Shown: positions 45,096-57,020, counted from the stretch's first letter. The stretch: DNA of 64,000 nt from Trichaptum fuscoviolaceum (GCA_910574455.1 CAJSYZ010000008.1:1986707-2050706); one strand, 5' to 3'. Made by a program: numbers and translations. Notes: generated by a model not told the origin, from the letters alone.

Positions 45096-46884
45096 CCCGA
45101 AACGTATCGTTCTACGAAGTTAGACATCCCGGGCCACCAGTAGTTGCGGCTTACCATCTCAAACGTTTTCCAACGTCCAGGATGTCCGGCAGGGAGACTG
45201 TCGTGGTAAGTCTTCACCACATCCCGGCGAATGGTCTCGTCTTTCGGGACGTAAACCTTACCCTGGTACAGGATGAGGCCTTCCTCGGTGCTCCAGTCCT
45301 CAAGTTCCTTGGTCAGGACTCGAGGCGCCTTGGACTTGACCAACTCGATTGCGTCCACCAGTTCGTCTTCATACTGATCTGACTTACGAATGCGTCGTAG
45401 GAGGGCCTGATCCCCGTGTACCTGTGTCATTCCCCGACGAATTGCTTTTAGTCGAAACATTTCGGGGGTCAAGAGGGTCCGTCCCGTGTTGTCTTCGCCT
45501 TCGGGTTGAAGATCGACGCGTCGTGACATGGCGTCGGGTTTGCCCCCGAGTCGCCCTGGGCGATGGCGAATCGTAAAGTCGAAGCGAGTGAGGAACAGAC
45601 TCCACCGGGCTTGGCGTCGCGTCAGCGTTCGGGATTCAGAGAAATATAGCAGATTCTTGTGGTCAGACACGATATCGAGTTTATGACTCGCACCTTCGAG
45701 ATAATGTCGCCACTCGTCAAGAGCTCTAATAATCGCGAGTAGCTCCTTGTCGTAAATCTCGTAGTTGCGTTCCGCATCGTTGAGGGATTTCGAGAAAAAG
45801 GCGACCGGATGTATCAGCCCGTCGTCGCCTTCCTGGGACAAGACCGCGCCGGTCGCGAAATCAGAGGCGTCGCATTCCACGATGAATTGTCGCGACATGT
45901 CTGGCATCATCAGGACGGGGGCGGTCGTGAACATGCGCTTGAGATAGTCGAAGGCGAACTGCTGGTTTTCTGTCCAGGCCCAGCGAACGTCCTTCTTCAG
46001 CAGCGTCGTGAGCGGTTTGACGATGTGCGAGAAATCCCGAATGAAGCGTCGATAGAAATTCGCGAACCCGAGGAAGGCTTGAATGTCTTTCACCTTTTTC
46101 GGGGTAGGCCAGTCGAGGACCGCCTGTACCTTGGCGGGATCCATCGCCACCTTTCCCTGCGAAATAATCATCCCGAGATACTCGACGGAAGTCTGTTTGA
46201 ATTTGCACTTTTCGGGTTTGCAGAACAAGTCGTTTTCGCGTAGCCGTTTAAGGACTTCCCGTACGTGTTCATCGTGCTGCGATTCATCTTCGGAAAAGAT
46301 TAGCAAGTCGTCAAGATAGATGATCACGTATACTCCAATGAGGTCTTTGAAGATATCGTTCATCATGTGCTGGAAGGTCGCTGGGGCATTCGTGAGCCCG
46401 AATGTCATCACCGTTGGTTCGAAATGTCCTGCCTGAGTCCGAAATGCAGCCTTCCACTCGTCGCCTTGCTTCAGTCGCACATTGTGGTAGCCCCATCGTA
46501 AATCTAGAGTCGTGAAAACCTTCGCCTTTTGCAGCGCGTCTACGAGTTCCATCGTGAGGGGAAGCGGGTATCGATTCTTGACCGTGATGTCGTTCAGTCG
46601 TCGGTAATCGACTACCATGCGCAAGGTTCCATCCTTTTTCTTGATAAAGAAGACGGGAGCCGCTGCAGGGGATTTCGAAGGTCGTATGTACCCCTTGCGT
46701 AGGTTTTCGTCAACGAATTCGCGAAGGGCATCGCGTTCAGCTGGGGCCAAGGGATAGATTTTGCTGTACGGGGGAACCTTCCCGGGTTCTAAATCTATGG
46801 CGTGGTCATACGGCTTGCGCAGTGGAAGCCTTTCGGATTCAACTTTCGAGAAAACGTCGGCAAACTCACGGAATTCGGGGGGAA
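45050..46884 (-). CDS. pol: Reverse transcriptase, RNase H and integrase zinc finger of element B
   Basis: The first ATG is at 46750, but the same frame is open and conserved back to about 46884 (ELVPPEFREFADVFS, RKPYDHAIDL), so the domain starts before that ATG. RT motifs: PVFFIKKKDGTLRMVVDYR, FTTLDLRWGYHNVRLK, FGLTNAPATFQHMMN and IIYLDDLLIFS. RNase H: VECDASDFATGAVLSQEG and YDKELLAIIRALDEWRHYLE. The end is the H2C2 zinc finger (HPGRWKTFEMVSRNYWWPGM then CDTCARTKN), where a TAG interrupts at 45050 and integrase continues in another frame. Confidence 0.93.
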
Positions 46885-47913
46885 CTAGTTCTTCAAGGTT
46901 TTCTCGCCTTCCTTCACCGCAGACTTCTCAGCGATGGCCTGGGAGTGGGTGTACGAGGCGGCAATTTTGTACGCGAAATGGTCGTCCGTCGTGACGAAGT
47001 AGGATTCGGCGTCGTGGTACTGGTCCCAATATTTTTCTGAGTACCGAAATCCCGGTGGGACAGCTTCCCATTCGGCCTGGGTCCTGTCGGGCCCCCAGGG
47101 GGTCTCGACTTCTTCTGCTATGGCGAGGCGGGGAAGCGGGACCAGGCGTTGCTGGTTGTCACACTGGGGCGGGCAGCGGTTGAGATCGACCACATCGTTG
47201 GTCCAGTCAATGGTTGGGTTATGGTGCCGCAACCAGTCGATCCCCATGATAATATCGTCGTCGCCAATATCCGCGACGGCCATGGTCAACTGTTCTAAGT
47301 GTCCCTTCATCTCGACGTTGAGGACCACTTCCTTGGTGATGCGTCCAATCGCGTTCGGGGAATTGTCTGCGTTTCGTAAAAGTATCGGGATTACCAAGTC
47401 CCGGGTCTGGAGTCCGTGTCGCGAAACGTAGCGGGAATTTATGAAAGTTCCCGACGCACCGCTGTCTAACATTACTGTGGCTAAGGCATCCGTCTTTCCG
47501 TCGCTAACCTGTACCGGGAACTTCAAATGTCGTCTAAGACGACGGTCTATTGTAGAGATGGTTAAATACAAGGGACCATTATTAAGAGAGTTCTTCGGCC
47601 ACAAGGGCGGTTGGGTCGTATAGGGCGCGACTGAGCAATACGACCCTACTGAAAATCCGCTGGGGGCGGGGCTTCGGGATTGTGAACGTTCTTGGCGGCG
47701 GGCGTCATGGCGGCGAATGCGTTCTGTAGCACGGACTGCTGCACATTCTGGACGTACTGTTCCGCCATACGTTTGAGCGTTTCTTCGAATGACTGGAGCG
47801 CGGGGGGCGATGGGCTCGACGGGGACGTGGATTTCGTTGCCTTTAGGTTTCGGGTTGGCGGTCGCGTTGGGCAATCGCTCACCAGATGGTCTTTCTCTCC
47901 GCAGTAGTAGCAT
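46885..47913 (-). CDS. Aspartic protease region of element B
   Basis: Overlaps the end of gag in the -1 frame. The useful part starts near 47660 (SVGSYCSVAPYTTQPP). It contains the retropepsin motif VMLDSGASGTFINSRYV and IIMGIDWLRHHNPTIDW, typical of Ty3 proteases. It ends at TAG 46885, after which RT continues one base back. No canonical slippery heptamer is visible at that second junction, so it may be an inactivating indel rather than a programmed shift. Confidence 0.85.
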   Translation of the reverse strand: MLLLRRERPSGERLPNATANPKPKGNEIHVPVEPIAPRAPVIRRNAQTYGGTVRPECAAVRATERIRRHDARRQERSQSRSPAPSGFSVGSYCSVAPYTTQPPLWPKNSLNNGPLYLTISTIDRRLRRHLKFPVQVSDGKTDALATVMLDSGASGTFINSRYVSRHGLQTRDLVIPILLRNADNSPNAIGRITKEVVLNVEMKGHLEQLTMAVADIGDDDIIMGIDWLRHHNPTIDWTNDVVDLNRCPPQCDNQQRLVPLPRLAIAEEVETPWGPDRTQAEWEAVPPGFRYSEKYWDQYHDAESYFVTTDDHFAYKIAASYTHSQAIAEKSAVKEGEKTLKN

Positions 47914-48854
47914 AGTCCCTTACTCCTGCGCTCCCGGCGCACCCTGTCAATCTCCATCGCGTTGGGATCCTTCGTCGAGCTTGCGCCCGCAGTCGGGATC
48001 GTACGCGGAGCTGAACTAGTGGTGCCGGGATTGCTTCGGGGCGTAGCCGCTGGCTTCGATACTGGTCCATAGGCGTGTGCGAGCCTTAGCTTCTCGTCCG
48101 TCTCGGAAACCCAGTTGACGTAGGCATCGAATTTCATATCCTTCGCCTCTGTGCTGGCGATGTGCTGGCGAACCTGGTCTTTGAGTCCCTTCCGGAACAT
48201 GTCGAGGTAGATGACATCCGTCGTCGCGTCCTTGGGCCACCCGGTGAGGGCTTGGAGGGCACGGAATTGCGACGCAAACTCTGCGACCGTTCCTGTCTGG
48301 CGTAGGCGCATCAGCTTGTCGGCTGCGGCTTTGTCTGCATCGATTTCTCCGTAAGAGGCGCGAAGGGCGGCGAACAGGGCCTCCAGGCTGGCGGCTTCTG
48401 GTGGTGTCGGGATGTCCTGGAGTCGATCTAGAATGGGTCGTGCCCAGTCTTGCGCCGGTCCCCGCAGTAGCATCAGGGCGAATGCGACCTTGCGGGTTTC
48501 GTCCAGCCCCGGATGTTGTCCGAACAGGTAGAGCTTAATCTGGTGAATCCAGTTTTCCAGCTTGGCTCGTTCGCCTTCGAAGGTGTCGGGAAGCTTCATC
48601 TTGAGCCCTGCTCCACCCCCAGACGGGGAGGCGGGCTGGCTCGCGATTTGGGCTTCTAACGCCTGGTTGGCGTGCTTGAGCTGGGCGACAGTGTTCTGAA
48701 CCTGATTGTGTTCGTTGACTAACTTGGAGTAGCGTTTTTCGAGGGTGTCGAGGCGATCAAGGATGGGCTGGAGTTTGTCTTCCTCCATCGAGGAGCTCGG
48801 GGACGGGAAAGCGAAGGTATCTGCGAGTCCTCCCCATTCCTGGTGGGATGACAT
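47646..48854 (-). CDS. gag: Gag of element B (capsid/nucleocapsid)
   Basis: 402 codons starting MSSHQEWGGLADTF. It has an N-terminal coiled coil (KRYSKLVNEHNQVQNTVAQL), a capsid-type gag domain (FEGERAKLENWIHQIKLYLF, RLRQTGTVAEFASQFRALQ), and one CCHC knuckle (CYYCGEKDHLVSDC). It forms the particle that packages the RNA. The frame is uninterrupted, and the stop codon follows two codons after a slippery heptamer. Confidence 0.93.
   Translation of the reverse strand: MSSHQEWGGLADTFAFPSPSSSMEEDKLQPILDRLDTLEKRYSKLVNEHNQVQNTVAQLKHANQALEAQIASQPASPSGGGAGLKMKLPDTFEGERAKLENWIHQIKLYLFGQHPGLDETRKVAFALMLLRGPAQDWARPILDRLQDIPTPPEAASLEALFAALRASYGEIDADKAAADKLMRLRQTGTVAEFASQFRALQALTGWPKDATTDVIYLDMFRKGLKDQVRQHIASTEAKDMKFDAYVNWVSETDEKLRLAHAYGPVSKPAATPRSNPGTTSSAPRTIPTAGASSTKDPNAMEIDRVRRERRSKGLCYYCGEKDHLVSDCPTRPPTRNLKATKSTSPSSPSPPALQSFEETLKRMAEQYVQNVQQSVLQNAFAAMTPAAKNVHNPEAPPPADFQ
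47652..47658 (-). promoter_or_regulatory. Predicted -1 frameshift heptamer GGATTTT (gag to protease, element B)
   Basis: The gag frame ends GCG GAT TTT CAG TAG. The heptamer G GAT TTT is a known type of -1 slip site in several viruses. Slipping here gives GGA TTT TCA GTA, which is exactly the open protease frame. Confidence 0.65.
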
Positions 48855-48943
48855 CGCTGGTCGGCGGTACGGGTGCGGGGGTAGAAGTAAAGAGCGTGAG
48901 GGTGTCGAGTCCGAGCGGCGGTGAGCCAGGACTTTTGACCTAA

Positions 48944-49760
48944 TGTTACGACCGTCGGGAATTGTAGCGGGAAACAGTTCGGGAAACTGGGATTCGCGAC
49001 AAGAACCCGCGTTCGGGAATCTGGATTCGCGACTGGGAACGAGCGTGGGAATTCAGGCGGGAAACGCGCGGGATTCTATCCAGGCGCGTCGCGGGATTCT
49101 CAAGGCCAGCTAGGACTCTTCACTGCTTTGAACGTCAAGTAAGCGGATCCCTAAGGAAGCACTCCACAAGTAAGTATTGCGCAACTAACTACACAGGAGA
49201 AAAGAGAGAGATCGCACCTAAGGAAGCACTCCACAAGAGGTCAAAAGTGGGGTGCTCCTTACGATGCCTACAGCTATTTATCTACTTCGTAAAGACTGTA
49301 TAGTTAATCTACGCTAAGTGTCCTTGCGCAATGCGCCCCTATCTACTACAAACGATACATGCTACGACCGCACTGCTAGGCATGTCTATCCCGTCTCTCC
49401 AGATGGCTACGGCCTGTCCGTGGACGTCAGCGTCCGGTCCGGGGCCGCGACTAGCCAGACTAGGTATGCCAGACTGTTGCAGGTCGTCACCTTGAGGTAC
49501 TAACGGATTAATGAGCGTATGTTGATAAGTGAGTGTACGTGTGCCGTGGCGGGTCGTCGTAAATGAGTGTGTGTATGCGTGCATGGTTGCCGGGACGGTG
49601 GTGCGGGATAAGTCACGTGAGCATGGGATCGTGCGATTCGGGAATGAGGTTTCGCGCGGGGAATCCAATGGCGGGATTCTCCCCGCGGGTTTGTCTGCTC
49701 ATGTCGGGATCCTTGGCGGGAAAGTGCGGGAAATGAGAAAAGGAGCCCGGGATCTCGACA
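48944..49760 (-). repeat. 5' LTR of element B
   Basis: Same length and, by eye, same sequence as the other LTR. The presumed primer-binding region lies just left of it on the plus strand (48925-48943), but no tRNA match could be assigned. Confidence 0.95.
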
Positions 49761-50181
49761 CAATTCTTCGTGACATGCGCAACGGTCCCCCTCCGTATCT
49801 CGCACAGAACCTGCATACCTGCACGACTGACGTACGTCAGCAAGGCCTCACGTTGCCCGATGGTGAAGTGACCGTCACCAACGTCACTGAGAACCCGACG
49901 GGCGACAACGCAGGGAAAAGCCATATCGACATGGATTTCGCCGCAGGCGAGCGTTCGATTGTACGCCTCCATACTTCCTCTACACCTCACACTTACACAT
50001 GGCATGACCGTAGAGGCCAACCCCGCCTCGTCGTTGAGCACCAGGGCCGAGGACTCATGCACGTCCGCTGCGGAAATCCGGTAAGCCATCATCGACGTCA
50101 ATTCCTTGTCGGCCGCTCACTTTAATGCAGGGCGAGCATATCCTGATTCCTAACAATACGCGTTTCATACTGCCTGTCTGA

Positions 50182-50876
50182 ATATACAGAACATAGTTAG
50201 CGTTTCCTTGCTCACTAACGAAATTAGATCCTCCCTTATGTAAACACAAAGCCTTTCACTGTAACCTAGAGAAATTATTCAAAAATATTTCAACATTTCT
50301 GTTCCCTTATGCCATACAAATGTACAACCTTTTCCCATTGACATATACGAGCGTCCGCTGGAACAATACTGCTGTAAGTTCGCCAATATGTAAGTCTTGC
50401 GACTGCGTACTGCAAATCATTCAAGCCTACATCCTGCGACATCCAACGGCCTTTCCCTGCGCTCTTCCCAGATTTAAGATCAACGTCGTTGCCTATACTG
50501 TGTGTATCGGGTTCATCGCGCTATATCACTCGTCAAACAAGTGCTTCGCCCGAGTCGTCTTTACAATCGCAACTCCCTTTCTGCTATCCACCCATCGTAC
50601 GAGAGATCGGAACCCGTTCTTCGATTCCACACCTTTCCTGTGGCACGATGAGCGTGAGAGTCTGACGAGCTCAAGTTTCCCACACGTCTCCTGCCATACT
50701 CACTCAAGCTTGCAGCTCTTTGGCTCCCTTTCCTTTCTTCTCCACTTACCATCATGAGACTTGTAGCGCACGTTAATACAAGCATTTGTACATTGTCCCT
50801 GTCGTACATGAGACTCTCTATAATGTAGTTAACAATGAATACAATACAAAGTGAACCATAGATATGTCTCTCGACG
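50182..50876. other. Intergenic region between convergent gene B and Helitron gene
   Basis: No gene supported. I looked here for a Helitron 3' end (hairpin plus CTRR on the minus strand) and did not find a convincing one. Confidence 0.45.
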
Positions 50877-53800
50877 TCAAAAACCTTCCATACGCCGACG
50901 AGCAACAGCTTCCTCGTCCTCCCATCTTATCTTCGTCTCCCTGTCTAAAACGTCAAGACGATAATCCTCGTTTCGAAGCATTTCATTTGGATGTTGTGTG
51001 AATAGTTTGTCCTCGAAATCGCCAATTAATCGAACGTTAGCAGCACCCGGACTGCGCGACAAAGCGACGTACGCATTGAACGGAGTGAGAGCGAAGCTCG
51101 GAGGCTTTCGAATGTCAATGAGCACGTTCGGGATCGTTTGTCCTTGCGCTCTGTAGTCTGTGAAAGCATACGCTGCAGTCAGGGGGAATTGACGACGTCT
51201 AACGGTGATTTTACGTCCACGAGTGCTAGAATCAATACTGAACGTCTTCTCCAGCGGCACAACTGGAATCACTCCCGCTGGAAGACCGGGTAGAGCGACC
51301 GCCCTCGTCCTATCCAACTTCACCAGAATGTACGCGGGTAAGCGCTTCAACTTCACCACACCAGTCCCACGTCTCTCGATGTCGTCTTCACTGTGTAGCA
51401 CGATGTCATGCACAACGCCCCTCGCCCCGTTTGTTATGTCGGCATCCGTGCTGACATTGAAGGTCACCATCGCCTTCATACCTATTGCAATCTCCAAAAC
51501 GTCCTGCATCACTTTTCCCGCTTTCTTCCTACGCACCGCCAGCCTTTCATCCTTGGCTAGCCGATGTCCTTGATAACGGTCCTCCGCACGGCATATATAC
51601 AAAGTCGCTCCTGCCAGCGCACAGTGACTTCTCAGTGCTTCCGCATTCCAGGGCTTCCGTACCGCATGACGTGGTGTGATCAACACAGCCGACCTCCACG
51701 GTTCGCAACTGAAGTCAGTAGGAGGACAATCCGGACTCGTGATGATGAGCGACCTCAGCTTCCTCAGATGATGTGTCCTACAATTTCCATATCGCGCGTG
51801 CTGTAGGAGGTCGTGCCAATGTCGGTCCGTCACCCTCACCTGCTTCTTCAACCTCACGACAGTCCGGAACTGTTCATACAACCGCCTCCCGTCAGCACAC
51901 CTATCGTCACGGTCCCTTCCCTGAAAGTCTGCGAACAAAGCCACGGACACCCCGGCCGCAACTGGCGGAAATTGATGAAAGTCTCCAAATAATATAACGT
52001 TCATGCCTCCGAACGGACGTCCACTGTGATTCTCCGGTTGATCAGCTTTCGCTCGCGTTATCACCGTGTCCATCTCCGCAAAAAACGAGGATGCCACCAT
52101 TGACACTTCGTCAACAATGAGGAACTTGGCCTCTCCAAGAGTTCGAGCGAGCCTCGCTATCGTCTCTGCGGATTGATCTGCAGCACGCCCACTTCGAGGC
52201 ATGGATGTCAACGTGTGCAATGTCTGTCCCTCAATCAAGGACGCAGCCACACCTGTGTACGCGGCTTTCCGAAGCCAATGCTTCACGTTTAAACTCTCGA
52301 ACAAGCTGGTGATTGTCTGGATGACCTTCGACTTCCCCACACCTCCTTCACCACTCACAACCATCAAAAGCGGTTCTGGATCCATTCCCCTCATGCATCT
52401 TCGTACCTGGTCATTAACGATATCAAACGCACGTCTCTGCTCCTCAAACAATTCGGAAGGATCCACGGACGCCATGATATCCTCCGCGACTTCCACTCCC
52501 TCGCCTCCAACATAGTTGACTGTCCCCAATCCGTCGTCCGCGACTGCGTCCACTCGTCGAACCACTCCCTCGTCCGCTATGTCAACGTCCATGCGTTCCT
52601 CATCTCCCTCCTGCGCATTAGAGAGAGCGTTCTGCCATTCCGTGACTATACGATAGTCATCAGCACTTCCGATACGTGCTGCCATCGTCCCGTCCGTCGC
52701 AGTTGAACCGTGCTGGAAAACTCCAGCGAGAGTCCCTACTCGAATGGCCTCCAATCCGTGCATGTACTCCCCACCGATCTGCTCCGTACGGCTTATAATC
52801 TCATCCTCAGCGTCGGTGTCGAAATGTCCCGCAACATCGACAGTCTCATGTACATCCTCCACTTCCCATTCACGCTCAGATATCTCGCGCCCCACATGCT
52901 CCTCAGCCCTCTCCTTCTCCCGTTCTCTTGTAGCTGCGTCACTCGTTTCATAGTAGTAGTCGATATTCTGTACAATATCTACCACACGTTTGCCCGCGTT
53001 CGAAATAAAGAGTTCATACGTGTCCTTCCAACTCGAATCACGAGTCTTCAAGTCGTTCGGTTTCCGCCACGGCTTCAGAAGCATTAGCATAGACGCACAG
53101 TATAGAGCATTCTCCGCGCTCTTTGGTAAAAAGTGTTTCCCTTGCACGGTCGGTAGTGTGTTGTGACCCACGCTTCGCAAGCGTCGACACTTCCCCTCAT
53201 ATTTAGCATGTGCGTCCAAGTACCGGAAGACTTCATTCCGCGGCCGACCACGCTGACGACCAGCACTTGCTACCTGATCACCACTATCTTCAGCTGTGCG
53301 CCGGCCGGCCCTGGCGGCAACTGGGGCCTCGTATGTGTCAAGCAAGAAATCGAGGACACTCATGTTCTCCATCTCGATCGGACGTAATGCGTAGTCTTCC
53401 ACTTGGCCCGCAGCATGGAATCCACCCTGAGCATTCGGTGACAATGTTACACGCTCCTATAAGTAAGTCAGTCGAGTCCGTAGATGAGTACAGAAATCAC
53501 ACTAACATTCTCCTCGTCCTCGCCTCCGCGCACAAGCAAGTCATCACTGCGTTCATCTCCTACTTCTGCCTCACCGCTGAACTCTCTAAACGACCGTTTC
53601 AGGGCAGAGACAAACGACGTCCAAAATATAGGTGTATAATTATGGCTCCGGAATGAATCTCCCCAGCCCATCAAGTAACTGATAACCTGTGGCCCGCTGA
53701 GTTCCTGCTCCCTGTTCAAAGTCGTGAGACAGCGGGACAATAGCAGACGGTGATTATTTCTTGCGTCCAAGGCCTGCTGACTCTGGTCTTCATGGTACGC

Positions 53801-56800
53801 GAACGCGCGGGCTAACAGCGCCGAGCGATTGTGAGTTTTGTCCTGTCTCTTCGTTGTATACTTGCTCATATACCACGTAGCTCCTCTTGACTCCCGTCCA
53901 CTCATCGTCAGCTTCATGTCGTTATTGCATCTGAAAGCGAGCGTCACCGCCGGATTCCAACTGTTCATATACTCGAACAGACGTTTGCTCCCCCACTCGC
54001 CTGTCTCATGAACCCAATCCTCACACGCTAATCGGAAAGGTGCACGACGTTTACAGACCAGCTTCCCGTTCTTGTTGAATCTTAGGCAAGTCGTTCTCTT
54101 ACAAGTGTGCACTTGCTGTGATCTAACGACCGACTTCTCCAATTCGCGCGCTTGCCTCTCAAAGCTCTCCGAATCTGGGTCTGGAGGGCGACTGAATCCC
54201 ACTCCACGTTGTCTAGGTGTCGCATCAACCTCCTCCTTTGACCCCAAGCCATCCACATGCGACCGAATGTGCATCGAGATGAATGCCTTCACCTTCTCCC
54301 TGAAACCCTCGTCCTTCAGAAAGCGCTCCATCTCTTCCGCGGTCGGCGCGTCTTTTAGCCATACCATCATATGCAAGTGAAGTGTTCCCCGTCCTTGCGC
54401 CTCCACCACGCCGAAGTACGCTTCCACGGTCCCGAGAGCGCCGACGGAACTGGAAGTCGTGAAGTCCGTTTTTTTCACTCCCCAGAGATGCTCCAGTAAA
54501 ACCTTACTCATATAGTTAAATGCCAGTGCCGCTGCGAATGGATCCAGCGCAACATTACGTGCTCTCGTTTGTTCACTTGGACCCGCGGTTGCAGAGAACC
54601 TGTCCATATCGATGCTCTCTCCGGCGAACACCTGCACCACTGGCTCATCGATGTCGTTCTGATTGACCGTAACGAACAACGCTGAAGGTCCTTTCATCAT
54701 CGTCGTTCCCCACATACACGGAAAGTAACTCGACCGCCTTGCGTCCGATCCCGTTACCTTTGCACTGGCAGAGAACAAGTTCGCCTTAAGGAGAGCTACT
54801 CGGCGATCGCTGACTGGCACATTTCGACTTTCCTCCTCTTCCGCCTTCTGCAAGTCGGCTAACGTTAGGGTCTGCAAGAGTTGCGAGTGCCTATCGAAGT
54901 CCTTCCGTTTCATCTGCACGCGAGCGCTCCTCATGACTTCCCGCCTCTGCTCGATTCCGAACGCGACGAAGTAGAACGAATGATGGTGTCGAAAGCGCTT
55001 GTCACAATATTCCAGACACCATCGTACGTGCTCAAGGAAACCCACGTCCGCTTCTCTGGCAGCTTCAATTCCTCCCACACCGTATGGAAATAATGTCGGG
55101 AAACAGGCTGCCAATGGGTTACGTCCATCGCCATTCACGGGTGACCCATCCAATGTACGCCCGAAAGTCGAGAGCGCTCGTCGACCATGCCTCACTGCAT
55201 AACCGCCTTCGCGTTCATCACCACCCGCATTCGCGAGCGCCCACATCATGAGTTCCGACGAACTCAACGTACTCATTACGGTATCGTGCACCCCCAAGTG
55301 TTGCAAGGGCACGACGTCCGGTTCCAGTACCCCTTTGAAAATGTAAGTAATCCTCTTCCACACGGCAGTGACGAATACTTACCTGTTGAGTTCGCTTCCG
55401 CGCGTTGCTCATCTTCACTACCGTCCTCATCTTCTAGGTCATCGAGCGAACGAGTCTCGCCATCCTCAAACGTCTCGTCCGTTCCGTCTGGCACGTACCC
55501 TGCACGTTCCTCGTCTACGACAGTTCCGTTCCTTTCGTGCATTACTGTGCTAAGAATCTCCATCGGCACACCATCTTCCGGCAAAGCGCGCAAATTCACT
55601 TCCGCGATATCCATATGAGAATACATTGCATTATTCGCCTTCAGCCACCGTAACGCGCCATGCACTCGCACTCGCCGCACACGGAATGTCGACTTCAACC
55701 AGCGCTTGGGAAGTCTGCCCACGCCCACAAATGTGACAGCAATTACTGACGCCAACACACTCAGTGGTCGTGGCAGCATCCGTCCTTCCAACATGGACAA
55801 GACCTGCTCATTGTTCAAAGGAAATGTCGTCACATTGCCCGCCAAGCCGCTCTGCAGCATATCCGGATCCCCAACGTGTCCATTCCGCGGGAAAAGCTTG
55901 AAAACATAACAGCGGGCGAATTGCAAGGCAATCAGCATCTGCTCCGGCACCGTCAAGCCCTGCAGCTCCTCAGGCACATCACCGACCCACATGTCGTTAG
56001 CCAACGCGAGCCGTGGTCGTTTAGCGTTCTTGAGTGAACTGTCGCAATCTTCGCATATGCTTCCCAAGGCGCCGCCTGCACTGCTCCTCACATACCGCGT
56101 CTCCAGCAGCATTCCCTCAAACAGACGGTGAGCTGCATGCGACTGAGCCGGTGCCAGTCGTTCCTTACACGGTAGATCCGTAAGCAGGATGTCCTTGCAC
56201 TGCGACCCAAACCTTTCACGCGCACAAACGACGCACACCACGCGACAAATTCGCTCATTGGAAGTCGCAGCACGCACCGCTCGTAGCGAGTTCGCCCACT
56301 GCTCTCGCGTTGGCAGGTCCATATATCGCTCGGGGTTCCGGTCATACTCTTGACGGCGCCGGGCGTGTCCTTCCAATGTTCCCCGCGTGCCAGACACAGT
56401 CGGCTCCGATCGCCTTGCGCGCGCTCGTTTCTCCCTCGCCAATCTCACGAGCAACGCCTTCGAGTCATCATCCATGACGGCGATCTCTAACTCAAGCTCT
56501 CGTCGCCGACGCTGCGCCTCCATGGAAAAGGTCCCTGCTGGAAAAGCCCCAATGACTTCGCCAGCTGTTAGGTTTACCCACCTGGACATTGCTTTCGGAG
56601 GTCTACAATCGCAGACCTTTCCTAATTCTCCCTCTAATTCCAAAGCACCTTGCCCCACATGCTGCCAGTCCCGTGAACTCTGCGAGAGTCCCAATACCCG
56701 TAAGAATGTGGTCGTACAGCCGACGTTCCTAGGTCTGTCATTCCGTATCCAACTCAGATCTCGATTTCATCTCATTCAAATCTAGACGCCACATCTAACA

Positions 56801-57020
56801 CACGACCACGGTCCCGGACCCCGCTCTACGCGTGCGCGTCGGGCAACACGCTGCGCTTGCGCGATCTCGCTCCCACTTACTTCTGTGCCTGAACAAGATC
56901 GCGACGTCCGCCACAACGCACGACATTCGTGCAACCGGGCACTTGGCGCTCGTTCCAGGCGCTGGGTACATCCAGTAATGAATTGCTTCGCAAGATCGAC
57001 AATGTCCTGCTGCAGCACAT
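50877..57020 (-). CDS. Helitron Rep/helicase (RepHel), apparently intact
   Basis: Four exons (57020-56881, 56734-55383, 55332-53507, 53456-50877; introns 146, 50 and 50 bp) join in frame to 1,965 residues. N-terminus: Cys-containing segment (GCTNVVRCGGRRDLVQAQ), a coiled coil, then a CxxC-type region and the domain with LTVPEQMLIALQFARCYVF that precedes Rep in many eukaryotic Helitrons. Rep nuclease: HUH-type HLHMMVWL (~816) and the two-tyrosine motif YMSKYTTK (~982), which nick and transfer DNA in rolling-circle transposition. PIF1-like helicase: SGEGGVGKSKVIQT (Walker A, ~1470), FLIVDEVSMVA (Walker B), and near the end AYAFTDYRAQGQTIPNVLID and NAYVALSRSPGA. The ATG (MCCSRTLSIL) is the first in the exon whose donor fits the next exon; the initiator exon is the least certain part. 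Confidence 0.9.

Larger units (their letters stand above)
43059..49760 (-). mobile_element. Chromovirus (Ty3/Gypsy) LTR retrotransposon, recent insertion (element B)
   Basis: Full-length copy, 6,702 bp, minus orientation, with LTRs at 43059-43875 and 48944-49760. Both LTRs are 817 bp and, as far as I can compare by eye, identical. A 5-bp target duplication CAATT flanks it (43054-43058 and 49761-49765). Order: gag, protease, RT-RNase H, integrase, chromodomain. The integrase C-terminal chromodomain defines chromoviruses and can direct insertion to chromatin marks. A polypurine tract abuts the 3' LTR. Coding runs through three frame changes, each equivalent to a -1 step. Confidence 0.95.
42686..50181 (+). 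pseudogene. Small Cys-containing gene B, split by a chromovirus insertion
   Basis: Exons 42686-42709, 42758-42805, 42852-43058, then (after the retrotransposon and its second target copy) 49766-50080 and 50131-50181. Without the insertion and one CAATT copy the exons join in frame and would encode about 214 residues. Seen in it: MEDTHTIH, LLVEAGTIAQNKIVLK, a strand-rich part (DLALFEFQGRTYRLASRS), a Cys cluster CPICGDPAC that could bind zinc, then a beta-rich half with HTYTWHDRRGQPRLVVEHQG and the tail HILIPNNTRFILPV. No known family recognised. Everything but the insertion is intact, so disruption is recent. It is convergent with the Helitron helicase gene. Confidence 0.7.

Noticed and set aside
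50182..50876. Search for a Helitron 3' terminus (hairpin followed by CTRR)
   Set aside because: No convincing hairpin with the right spacing was found here, left of 37.7 kb or elsewhere by eye; a 5' TC end could not be fixed either.
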